NCBI RefSeq assembly: GCF_014066305.1
Contig: NW_023501042.1
Coordinates: 930,001-994,000, forward strand
Origin: Letharia columbiana
Lineage: Eukaryota > Ascomycota > Lecanoromycetes > Lecanorales > Parmeliaceae
Length of the DNA: 64,000 nt
Reading direction: 5' to 3'
The position numbers and the translations under genes were made by a program. This document shows, piece after piece, positions 53,867-64,000 of the stretch (position 1 is the stretch's first letter; every line of letters begins with the position of its first letter). Below the pieces are notes generated by a model that did not search any database, was not told the origin of the DNA, and worked only from the letters and a program-made list of their open reading frames with translations.

Positions 53867-54900
53867 TTGGCTACTCTATTTGCAGAAGAGTCACATTGTT
53901 TTTTGATTCTCTCCGATGTTATACGTTCTCAAGTTTTAGACAATTGGTGGCTCTCCGCTTGAGTGGTTCGTGGACATCGTTTACAAGAGAGGCAATGCTT
54001 TCCTGTGGATCAGACCTGGTTGCTGCATTCATTTGGATGAAAATCCGCATGGGTTCGAATCCCACCCTTCTCATCTTTGCTCTTTCTTTCTTTTTTCCCC
54101 CTCGAGTAGATAGCAGGCATCACGGTGGAATTGGGTCCGGTCGAAAAAACAGACTTTTGAACATAAACATCCCCTTCCCATCTCCATTTTCCCGCCCACC
54201 CGCTCCGAAGGGGTTCTATGTACACAGCAACACCAGAACCTGTCGCTATCGTTTCATAGGGAAGTTTTCCTAGGTTCCAATGGTCTTGGTTGCTCAGCGA
54301 AGAAAGCATTCAGGCTTCTCATCGAACAGCTTGCAAGACGGTAGGGAGGTTTCCCAACCATTTTCACTTCGATTGTACACGAGGCATTACGCAAAAAGTG
54401 CCACAATCTGAATACTGTCAGGCTTGACAAAGATCATCAAAAAAGCATCGGTTTTAATGATTCTTTCCACGCGACTTTAGAAGATAATAATCTTTTGAAT
54501 TTTCATATGATTTACTGTATAATAGCCAAAAACCCATCACGCAACAAAGACTTCACAGACGATACGACTCCCCAAGTAAGCAGAAACCCTCCGTTGTTAG
54601 CGGTTGGAGTTGGATCTGAATGGTCTTGATATGATACTCGCAATATGGCGAGAATATTAGCTATGCAGATCTATCTATATTGGTGGGAGGTTCATAAAGT
54701 TTCGACAGCGACTCTTTCTGGCACCTTGCCTGTAGTGTACCTGATCAAGAGCTGGGAACTACCTTTACCAGCCATGGTCTGTTCTCACTCATGTGTTTTC
54801 CATCATCATTCTCGGGTGCTTAAATGTGATAGTTTTTGAAGAATCGTAATGGAGAATGCCCCGGAAAATGGCCTGGATCGCAGGTTTACTTTCTCAACTT
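53867..54900. other. Intergenic with a tRNA-like B-box
   Basis: No protein gene recognised. GGTTCGAATCC at 54052-54062 sits in a near-complete T-arm (GGG...CCC), and CGCTTGAGTGG near 53967 resembles an A-box. A full cloverleaf with a pairing acceptor stem could not be built: the best 5' candidate GAGAGGC (about 53986) pairs with CCTTCTC at six of seven positions, but the D-arm fails. It may be a degenerate tRNA or tRNA-derived element. Confidence 0.4.
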
Positions 54901-57035
54901 TCACGACAAGTAGCTGGATCGCTCTATCACGGGATGTTTGTCCAAACTTTCGTACCATTGGATCAAGGAACCAATCAAAAATGCCCATGACCCCCAAAAT
55001 GTGGCCAACGAAGCCTCGTATTGGGCGCCGCTATTGCCATATGCAGGACCCAACGCACCACAAAGGGTGAACCCCAGGGCTCCTATCAACTGAAGTATGT
55101 CAGTATTGCCTGTTCTAAGGGAACATTGAGTCGCAAGACAGGTTCCAAGGGGGGGAGGTGGGGTTTATAGAGCTTTCTGCTTCTAAAACCTGTCCTGCGA
55201 CCCTTTTAATTATTGAGTAGGATAGTTCGCTGAACAACATGCATACATTCCAAAGCCCAATGTGCCATCCAAGGACTTCCCATGCCGGCTTGTACCATTT
55301 CGGTTGCGTTTCAAGCATGTAAAGCGTCCCGGATATGATAAAACCTAACAAATCGTGTTAATTTTGTTCCGAAGTGATGGATACCAGCTTGTACCAGATC
55401 CCCCAACCTGTAAAGTCAGCATTCGTTCATAAAGGCAAAGCCCGAGCAGTGGAACAGCTCGAAGGGATTCTTAGAGCCTTTTGGTTACGACACATGTCTT
55501 GCACATCGAATAACATTCTGGAATAGGAAGTAATTGCTCCAAAGATGTACATACCATCTGCGGTACCCAATATATGCCATCAAGTAGACCTTGGGACATT
55601 CTGTTGTTGATGCCAGGGAGAGCAGTGAAGCCAGATATCTGATCAGCGTAAGCAGGATCTTTAATATTGTGATAGAAGGTAAGCGACTAACCCAGAATAT
55701 TGTACTTTTCCAAGTGTGCAGCGATCAGTACCCCTTTATCGACAAATAGCTGCTTCGGTGTCACTTACGCTCCGCATAATTGAGCAAGCGACGCAAGGAA
55801 ACCCAATTCTCGCAACTGAATCGAAAAATTTGGAGTCAGCGCTGCTTGATCAAGATGGCATTTCAGCCCTGAAAATACGTCTATAAAGTGAATTTTCGCG
55901 AGATGTACAGCAAGGCTCGGAATCCGATCCTAAGAGTGAGATTAGGGTTCCGAGAATACGTACGTAATGGGTCTTCAGGTCATGTGTTGATGGGAACCAA
56001 ACCCATGATCTGCCGGGACTATTCGAGTCCACAGACTTTTCCAAGTCGGCATTGGATGAGGCTTGGGATTCTGAAAGAGCCTCGCCGGAGGATGCCTTGA
56101 CTTTTGAAGACTTGTGAGCATGGAGGATTAGATTTATTTTTGTTGAACCATACCAGATCCCTTGCCAACAAAGTTGCCCTTGTTTGTGTGATGATGGACA
56201 CATTTGTCCTCGTCAGGCCTGATCCTGAGCTTGCCTTTGCCTCCTCCGTTGCCTGAGAAGGCTTGCTCCAGTGCCCAGCCTAGCGAACGTTTTGGAGTCA
56301 GCTTTCCCTTGCTAGGATATAGGGATGAATATTGAGAAGAGATTATCTTTTGCTTCCCATATATATTTGGGGAAGTTTCGATTGCGCTATCGACGATCAT
56401 GGGTTTTGCTCCCGACTACACATACCAAAACACCCTGCTTGATTTTCGTTCACAGCCTCTATCATGAGAAGAACAGACCCAATCTCGAAAATGGTGGCTC
56501 CTACGAAGGCAGAAACTCCTCCCCCTACCAGGACCTCGTTATTGAATAAGGTACTGGGCTGCGCAAGAGGCAGGTAGGCGAAAAAGGCGTTGATTACCCA
56601 GACTACTGAGCCCAGAGTGAATATTGTGGCAACGAGCCACGAAACATCCCAGTAAGGGTATTGCCTCGTCATCCGGATGATGCCTCTACCGACTTCTCGT
56701 AGGCCAGAAGTTGATTTGGGCGCCAGAAAAGGGGCGGAGGGATCAGATGACGGGTCCACGACGAGAGTATGACGGCCTTTGCGGTTGTCTCGAGAACGCC
56801 ATATCAACTCGATGTTTGATGCCAATTGTTCGTCCTTCCGCTCGGGGGATTTTTCTTCCAAACCAAGATCGAGATCGTTAGAGCCCTTGCTATCGGGGAT
56901 GGAATGTCTGAATGCAGCGCGAGTGGGGTTCAGGAAAGAGAAAGGGCCAGTGATGCAATCATGCTGAAGCTCAAGGGAGCTTTGGGATCGGAACGGCTCG
57001 TGACGCTGCGAGTGGAAAGCAGTGTTGCGGGGCAT
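54901..57035 (-). CDS. Multi-pass integral membrane protein of unknown function, nine exons
   Basis: 438 aa, matching a filamentous-fungal membrane-protein family I recognise by pattern but cannot name. Exons (minus): 57035-56426, 56279-56154, 56100-55964, 55815-55769, 55704-55692, 55638-55555, 55407-55395, 55344-55247, 55089-54901. Exons 5 and 7 are 13 nt each; both are flanked by GT/AG and both are needed for phase. Soluble N-terminus with Arg-rich IIRMTRQYPYWDVSWLVATI, then about seven or eight TMs: TLGSVVWVINAFFAYLPL, AFVGATIFEIGSVLLMIEAV, LRELGFLASLAQLCGA plus TIFW, SGFTALPGINNRMSQGLLDG, VGGSGFIISGTLYMLET, LIGALGFTLCGALGPAYG, FWGSWAFLIGSLIQWYES. A His/Glu-rich cytosolic loop (PDEDKCVHHH) links TM2 and TM3. 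It is the last intact gene before the A+T-rich block. Confidence 0.8.
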
Positions 57036-57497
57036 TTGCAGAAATGCTAGCGCCTAGCAAAAAGACAGCAGTGTCAGCTAAGGGTGTCTGTGTATCAGGA
57101 TATAGTAGAGATACTGAATCGCTAGCAAGGACAAGGAGTAGGACAGCCAGTGAGCGACATGCCTAGCTTTTTGATTAATGCAAAACAGATAGATCAGCGA
57201 CAGATACACGTGGATGTATCGAAGTCGAAGGCAATTTCCTATCGCAAATATGCCTGTTGTCCCCGTCGTGGCCAATTCCGATGTGCTTTTCCCAGGTTCG
57301 GCGAGCTGGCAGAAAGAGTCACCGGAGTGGCAGGTTTGTCTGCTGGCGTGGTCTACTACGTGCACAATCAAGGATTTTGACCCAAGAAATTAGGAGATAG
57401 TTGGAAGGTTCTATGCGATAACACGCTGAACAGAGTCTTTGAAAGATGGATGCGTTACTTTGATCGTGTAAAGTATTGTCCTTACCTACTCGTATTC
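57036..57497. other. Upstream region next to the A+T-rich block
   Basis: About 460 nt of normal base composition upstream of the membrane-protein gene. No second gene recognised. Confidence 0.5.
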
Positions 57498-57530
57498 ACT
57501 AGGATTTGCAATCTACTAGGTTTGCAATCT
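57498..57530. repeat. Tandem duplication at the boundary of the A+T-rich block
   Basis: ACTAGGATTTGCAATCT (57498-57514) is followed directly by ACTAGGTTTGCAATCT (57515-57530), differing by one A. Composition changes to strongly A+T-rich immediately after. Confidence 0.7.
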
Positions 57531-58500
57531 TTAAAATCTAATTCTTATAACTTATTATTTCACAATAATATAATTTAAAACTAGAAAAATAAGTAAATAT
57601 AATAAACTTCGCGTTTAATAAGCTAAGATAGTATTTATTTGAGTTAACTAGATTTTAAAGCGACTATAAGCTATTAATTTAATAGTATATATTTAAAAAT
57701 TCGAGGGACTATACGTAAGATAGATTTTTTAGATTATCTAAGATAGATAATATTATTAGTAATAATAATATCTATTAAAAGTTTAATTCGACTAATTAAA
57801 TATATATTAAAAAGATTTTTGAGACTATTCGAGCTAGATAGTATTATTAATTATAATAATATCTATAAAAATTCTAGATTAACTAGTCTCGCTAGTAATA
57901 TTAATATTTATAGCGTATTCGAATTAAATAATATCGTCGATTATAATAATATCTCTAGAGTATTCGATTTAAATCGAACTCGATACCTCTAGATATCTAA
58001 TAAAAGTTATCGATTTAAGATTTATCGCGATATCTTATTATAATATTAATAATATTTATAATCTCTAAGATATAGATTCTTAAATAATTAAAATTTTAAG
58101 CGCTATAGCGATACTTAATTCTTTATTAATTCTTATTTAATTTCATCTAATAAATTAAAGAGATTACTTTTCGTATTCTATTTTCTTCGACTATATATTA
58201 TAATTATATTTTTCTTCTGATTTAATCTAATTTTCATTAATTTATCTATATTTATTCTCTTTCCCCTATTTACTATCTCTTATTCTAATTCTTTTTATTA
58301 GTTCTATTAATTTAGTAACTTTAAAAAAATTTATTAACTTTAAAAATTTTGCGTAATATACTCTAATTTATACTCTACTAGTAAGATTATTCATAAATAT
58401 ATATGGCATTAATATATATTATTATTAATATGCGTATTATTATACGCTATTTTAGAGTATTACTTATCGTTAATTTCATTAAATCATTTAATTCCTTAGC

Positions 58501-58810
58501 TAAATTTGAGTTAATATTAATACTTAACAGCAGTATAACCTAATCGTCGTAACGTCGATTATTAGAACTTTTCTTTTTCGATAACGTATTACTATTAAAC
58601 TAATAGAACTAATAGAAAAGATTAGAATGAGTTAACTAAACTAGGTGGAACTTGATTACTAATTTTGAGATAGTATACTAAACCGGCGGAATTTTAACTA
58701 ATTAATTTAAGATAGTTACTAATACCTACGAAATGTACTTAATTTCAGCCCTATTTGTAAGATCAGCAATTTGAAATTTAGTAGAAACATTTCAGATTTA
58801 TAGATGTCGC
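58501..58810. other. Less-mutated island in the RIPped block
   Basis: Here CpA and TpG reappear (CAGCAG, GGTGGAACTTGATT, TTTCAGCCC, GATCAGCAATTTG), unlike the DNA on either side. It may be unique sequence, or an element junction, between two RIPped repeats. Confidence 0.45.
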
Positions 58811-61597
58811 ATAGTAGATAAAGAGATTAACTTCTCTATTCTAAAGTTTACTACGCTATATATTCTTTATATTTTTCTTCTTATCTAGTATAACTTTATT
58901 AATCTATAGATACTTATTCTCTTTATAGATCGTCTTTCTCTTATCTACTATAGTAGAGCTATAGACGATATATTAAAGTTTAGTCTTTTTTTACTTATCC
59001 TCTCTACTTATCGAGACGCGGAGTATTTATACTTCGAGCTTAGAGAGATTCGAGTTCTAGTTATTATTTATTAAACCGATTTCTTTTTATTTAGTTATTT
59101 TATATATCAATTATTTTTTAATAGCTCGCGAGATTTTCTTGTTATCTTCGATTAGACTTAAATTTAACCTCTTAAATAATTTAATATTAGCGAATCTTAA
59201 TATAACTTTTTTTAAGGCGCTTACGAAGCTCGATTTCTCGATAATATTATTTAGCGAATTCTTATATAAGATTATTTAATTTAGAAAGTCTCTATATCTT
59301 TCTTATTAATCTAGAGATATATCTTTAGAATACGCTATCGTAATATATGATATATAATAAGCCTTTTCTATTATTTTATATCTCTCTAGAACTTCTTAAT
59401 ATACTCGTATATTTCTAAGAAGTATTATAATTATACGAGTAGTAAAATAATAGTAAAGAGCTTATCTTCGACTTTCTTATTATCTTATCTTTTAATATAA
59501 AAATATCTAGAATTATAGTTCTTTAGACTATAATAAAGAGCGATTACTATAAGAATTATAGTATTATTAAATAAGAGTAATTAAAGATACTTACTTCTTT
59601 ATCTAAATTCGAGAAATACTCTCTTATTATAAAAGAAAATTTTATATAATAATATAACTATTAATTAGAGATAAGAAGTATTTTTTATTTTAGAGACTAT
59701 TAGCTAGAGAAGTCGATTAATCTAAGTTTTATAAAATATATTATATTCTATTTATTTTATAAATCTCGATATATAAATTAAAGGTCGACTAATAAGTCGC
59801 TAACTATCGCCTTTATATCTTTAAGCGACAACGTTATATAGACCTTAAGATAAGATTAAATAATATCTCGAATTTTCTTTATTAGAGTTAAACGAAAATT
59901 GCCTATATAGTCAAAAAGCTATATTCTTATTAGAAAGAGCTTAAAGTATTAATAATAATAATTAGTTAAGAGTATTAATATCTTTCTTCGCCTCGAAATA
60001 TATAGATTAATTATTGATACTTTATATAAATCGAGTATTCTTATAGAGTTATTATCTCTAATTTTTTTATATTTTAATTATTACTTAACTAAGCGCGTTA
60101 ATATAATACTTTAACTAGAAACTTAGCTCTTAAAGATTTAGATATTTAAGATTTTCGCTAATTATAATTATTATAAATAAGATAACTCTTTCATCGCCTC
60201 AAATATATTAAGATACTCTTTCTTAATATTATAATCGCGCTTTTCTTATTATATTAAATTATCTTAAAGCGCGATCTAACGATTATCTTTATTTAAGTTA
60301 TCTTATAAAGTATAATCTATATATCTTTCTTTATTTTAATCTATTAATAATATATAATTTGATATTATTAGAGACGTTAATAAAGCTCTAAATTTCTTTA
60401 TTTTATTTAATAGGCGTATTAATAAAGGGGCTTAAACGAGCTATATATTAATAACGCGACTTCGATATAATAATATCTAATAACTCTATTTAACGTAATA
60501 CTTTTTAATATCAAATTATTCTATAGCGATTTAGTTATTATTCTACTATATTTAAAATATATACTTATTCTTATATCGAAGCTCTTATACGAAGTACTCT
60601 AGCTTTATTATTATAAAGACGATTTCTCTTAATAAGTTATTTTCTATCTCGACTTAGTATATATTTATTAATTTAGATATTTAGTTATATAGTATATTCT
60701 TACTTCGCTCTTATTAATTCTAATTCTTTATCGCTAATAAGAATTATTTTAAATTCTATAGTTTATATTAGCTAGTTTATATCGATATTACTTAATTTTA
60801 AAACTAATTAACTAATAATTAATATTATTACTCTTTATTCTAGATTTAATAATTTTAATACTTAATCGAGGTTCGAATAAAAGTTTTTCTATCGCTTTCT
60901 ATTAAGATATTAGCTTAATAGAAGATATAAATTAAATAAGAATATATCGAGTTTACGATCTTCGCCTTTATCTTCAACTTTAAAAGAGAAATCTTTTCTA
61001 ATATCTATAATAGTATATAAAATTAAGAGAGTATCATTAATATTAAGAGAGAGCTTCGTTATATATAATAGTTATAATTATTAATAACTTCTTTATCTTC
61101 TCTAAATTAATAGAGTTATTTAAGAATTTATTATTATCGTAATTAGATACTATATATATATTCTTCTTAAGCTTATATATTCTACGACGTTTAGACGATC
61201 TAGAATCTATCTATCTATATTCTTTAACGTATCTTTTTCTCTTATTAATCTTCTTTATTTTACTCGCTTTCTATTAATATATAATTAATAATATCTTCGC
61301 GAATAAGTAGATTATAATTTATATTTTCTATCTTCTTAGCTTTCTTCTCTCTTCTAGCGTTTTTAACTCTCTTTATTGCTATTCTCTTTTTCGCGTTCTA
61401 TTTTAAAGTTTTTATAATCTCTATAATTTAAACGTAGTAGACTTACTTAGTAGAATATAAAGTATTATAAATCTTCTATTATTATTAAAAGTTAGAATAA
61501 AATTAATATTAAATATTAAAGATAATAATAGATAAAATATAAAAGTAAATATATTTAAATAGATAAAAAAATAAAAGAATAAAAGAAAGTTATTAAC

Positions 61598-61656
61598 TTA
61601 AAAAGGGGGGCTATTAATTAACGCGTTTTTAATTTATTTAAATTAAAGCGCGTTAA
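61598..61656 (+). mobile_element. Possible RIPped 3' LTR start with polypurine tract
   Basis: AAAAAGGGGGG stands out in A/T-only surroundings, like the polypurine tract that precedes a 3' LTR. It is followed by C and TATTA, which is what RIP would make of TGTCA (TpG to TpA, CpA to TpA), a common LTR beginning. An inverted pair TTAACGCG (61618-61625) / CGCGTTAA (61649-61656) follows. The other LTR was not located. Confidence 0.35.
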
Positions 61657-64000
61657 ATCTCTATTTAAATTCGACTATCTATTTAACTTAAATATTCTAT
61701 TTAAACTAAATAATATTTTCGCTAATAATCTCTATTCGAATTAAATAAATTTTTTATTAATAATTAACGCTAAGTTAATTATTATTTATTATTAAATATT
61801 ATTACTCTAATTATACTTCTTTATTTACTTTTCTATTCTCGAGTATTTTTCTATAAATAATATCTATTTTAATATATATAATTATAGATCTTCTAATATA
61901 AATACTTATCGATAACAATTACTTTAATATATTAATAATATATTTTATTTCTTAGATAGCGTTATATATAAAGCTATAATTTATATAATTATCGATAACA
62001 ATATTATTATAAACTTTATAACTATTAAAGATAATATATAATTCTTTTTAATAACTCAAAGTTATTTTATATATAATAGTATATTTCTACTATAATTAAT
62101 ATCGTCTTTTTATAATCTCTATTAATAGAATATAGAGGTTAAATATTAGCTTTAGCGCCTTTTATATTATCTCTCTCTATTTAATAAAGATTATATATTT
62201 TTTTTAATCGAAGTCTATTAAAATATAGTCTATAAAGAAAACTTATATTAGCGAATTTTCTAGAAGTTATTTAAGTTTAATATTATTAAATAACATAAGA
62301 CGCTAGCTATATTAAAGATAAAGGTCTTATATTATATAAAGCGTAGAGAAGATATTTAGAGAAAGTAAAGATTATAGATTATTTTAATAAGATAAACTCT
62401 TTATATTATAGAATTTCTCGAAATTAATTAAGCTTTAGAGAATATAATAATTATAATATAAATATCTAACTATTTCTTATATATATATATATTATAACTT
62501 TGAATTCTTTCGCTAATAGCGAGAATAATTAACTCGAACTATTATATCGCTTTATATATTTCTCTTAATATCTTTATTATCTTTTTCTTTTCTTAAGATA
62601 AATAATCTCTTCGCGTATTAGTAATAGTAGATATATATAAAAAATAAATACTTATTTATCTAATATTCTTTAATTATAAAGAATATAGAATTCTAGTCTC
62701 GCTTATATATCGATAATATAATTATCTTAAACTTTCGAGAATAATTAATCTTAATATCTTTATTATCGATATAATATATAATTCGATCTATTATAGCGTT
62801 ATATACTTTATCTTCTTTTAATATATTTATAAATATATCGAAATCGATATTATTTATTATAACGCGAATTAATATTTAAATCTTAATAATATTAAGAGAT
62901 AATATTAGCGTATCGATTATAGTTCTTCTTAAATATATATAGAAACTAGCTCGATTAAAGATATATAATTATAATATAAAATCGACATTATTAATAGAGA
63001 TAGATTATTTATTTAATCGTCTATATTTATAAGTTTATATATATATATAATTAATTTTTATAGCTATATCTAATTTGTAATTACTTAATTATTTTCTTAA
63101 AATATTAGACGTAAAGACTCTTAAAAAGATATTCTTTAATTACTTAAAGGCCTTATCGAGCTTTATTTAATTATAAAAAATATTAAGCGCGCTCTTAATT
63201 AGATATCTCTTTTTTATCTCTTACTTTAAAAAGAAGCGAATCTTTTTATAGTTAGACTCTTCTATTATTAAGTTACGTAAGATAATTAATATTATTTAAA
63301 TTCTTAAATTAATATTAATATAGAATAATTTAGATAAAATAGATAAAGATAACGCGACGCTAACTTATAAAGACTTATATTTTATATCTAAGATTAATTA
63401 AATTATAGAATTCTAAAAGAAGTAGAATAATTCTAGAGAAGGATATATTAGAAAGAATATTATAGAATTAATAGAGATTCTAATTTAGAAATAGATCTTA
63501 TAGAGCCGACCTTTATTTAATAAACTCTATTATATTATTTATTCTATCTATTTAGAGAATTAATTAATAATTAAGTTAAATAGTCAAAGTCGAATAATAT
63601 AATATAAAGTCGAACTATACTATATATTATTTAGATATTTAAAATATCTATTTAAGAATAATATATATCTCTCTTAATCCCTCTATCTATCGTATATCTA
63701 AATTATCTTATCTTTTACTTCTTTACTTATATCGTTATTCTTATATTTATTATAAATATTAACTCTTCAAGTTAAGTATCTTTTATTTAATCTTTTTATT
63801 TAGAATCTTCTTATTTAGATCTTATAAGTTATTTAATATTAAATTATAATTATATATTAAAATAGTATAGAAGCTTTAGAATAATCGAGTATACTTATAA
63901 ATAGCGTATCTAAAAAGATAATATAGTATTATTATATATTTAAGAACGAATTATCTCTCTTCGTATATTTCTATTTAAAATCTTATTATTGAGGCTTTTT

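Larger units (their letters stand above)
57531..64000. repeat. A+T-rich, RIP-mutated repetitive DNA
   Basis: No coding frames on either strand. Composition shifts abruptly: the 60 nt starting at 57781 contain 13 G or C. CpA and its complement TpG are almost absent over long runs (for example none in the 60 nt from 62821), TpA is everywhere, and CpG survives (many CGCG, TTCG, GCGC). That is the footprint of repeat-induced point mutation, which converts CpA to TpA in duplicated DNA of Pezizomycotina. Probably nested dead transposons, and probably heterochromatic. It continues to the window edge. Confidence 0.85.

Overview
The window looks like nuclear DNA of a filamentous ascomycete (Pezizomycotina). 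Genes are dense on both strands and are interrupted by short introns of about 48-190 nt with GTRNGT donors and CTRAY-type branch sites. Recognisable products are typical of that group: Nst1, Rho2, Duo1, a fused SurE-TTL Pby1 protein, TFIIIC, and a Pth11/SAT4-type rhodopsin-like membrane protein. The last 6.5 kb carry the signature of repeat-induced point mutation (RIP). I cannot fix the class or genus from sequence alone. Gene models are hand-spliced: each junction was checked for reading phase, and the introns were chosen so that known family motifs join in frame.

Layout. 0.5-2.9 kb: TFIIIC WD40 subunit. 5-6.1 kb: SAT4-like membrane protein. 7-8.5 kb: galactokinase. 9.0-9.8 kb: secreted-protein gene broken by a stop. 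10.2-14.3 kb: divergent pair Mcm10 and RNase H2 subunit B. 14.4-17 kb: Pby1. 17.3-21 kb: three pseudogenes (GT71-type mannosyltransferase, DegT/DnrJ-type sugar aminotransferase, Nudix hydrolase). 21.5-22.9 kb: anthranilate phosphoribosyltransferase. 23.2-25.3 kb: sugar transporter. 26.6-27.2 kb: mitochondrial ribosomal protein. 27.6-28.7 kb: Rho2 GTPase. 29.4-33.5 kb: Nst1. 33.8-34.7 kb: SidJ-like hydrolase. 34.9-36.3 kb: TRAPPC12-like TPR protein. 36.6-39.3 kb: an unknown protein divergent from DASH subunit Duo1. 40-42.2 kb: 2EXR-like and secreted Ser/Thr-rich proteins. 42.9-45.9 kb: Vps35. 46.5-47.7 kb: PAQR/Izh receptor-like protein. 48.2-49.2 kb: CSN8/PSMD8-like protein. 49.6-50.8 kb: short-chain dehydrogenase. 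51.5-52.6 kb: Dpm1. 53-54.1 kb: polypyrimidine microsatellite, chromodomain relic and tRNA-like B-box. 54.9-57.0 kb: nine-exon membrane protein. 57.5-64 kb: A+T-rich RIPped transposon graveyard.

The genes are mostly unlinked housekeeping functions (transcription, replication, vesicle traffic, glycosylation, amino-acid and sugar metabolism). No operon-like or biosynthetic cluster logic is visible. The one possible functional pairing is Mcm10/RNase H2B, which share an upstream region with an MCB-type ACGCGT box.

The most interesting signals are: micro-exons of 6, 13 and 13 nt that are needed to rebuild conserved proteins; three otherwise intact conserved genes (TFC6, PBY1, TRP4) that each need one extra base removed to stay in frame; a cluster of decayed sugar-modifying genes at 17-21 kb; and a sharp, duplicated boundary into the RIPped block, inside which a RIP-altered LTR start is still readable. 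I did not find a convincing new defence, mobile or regulatory system.
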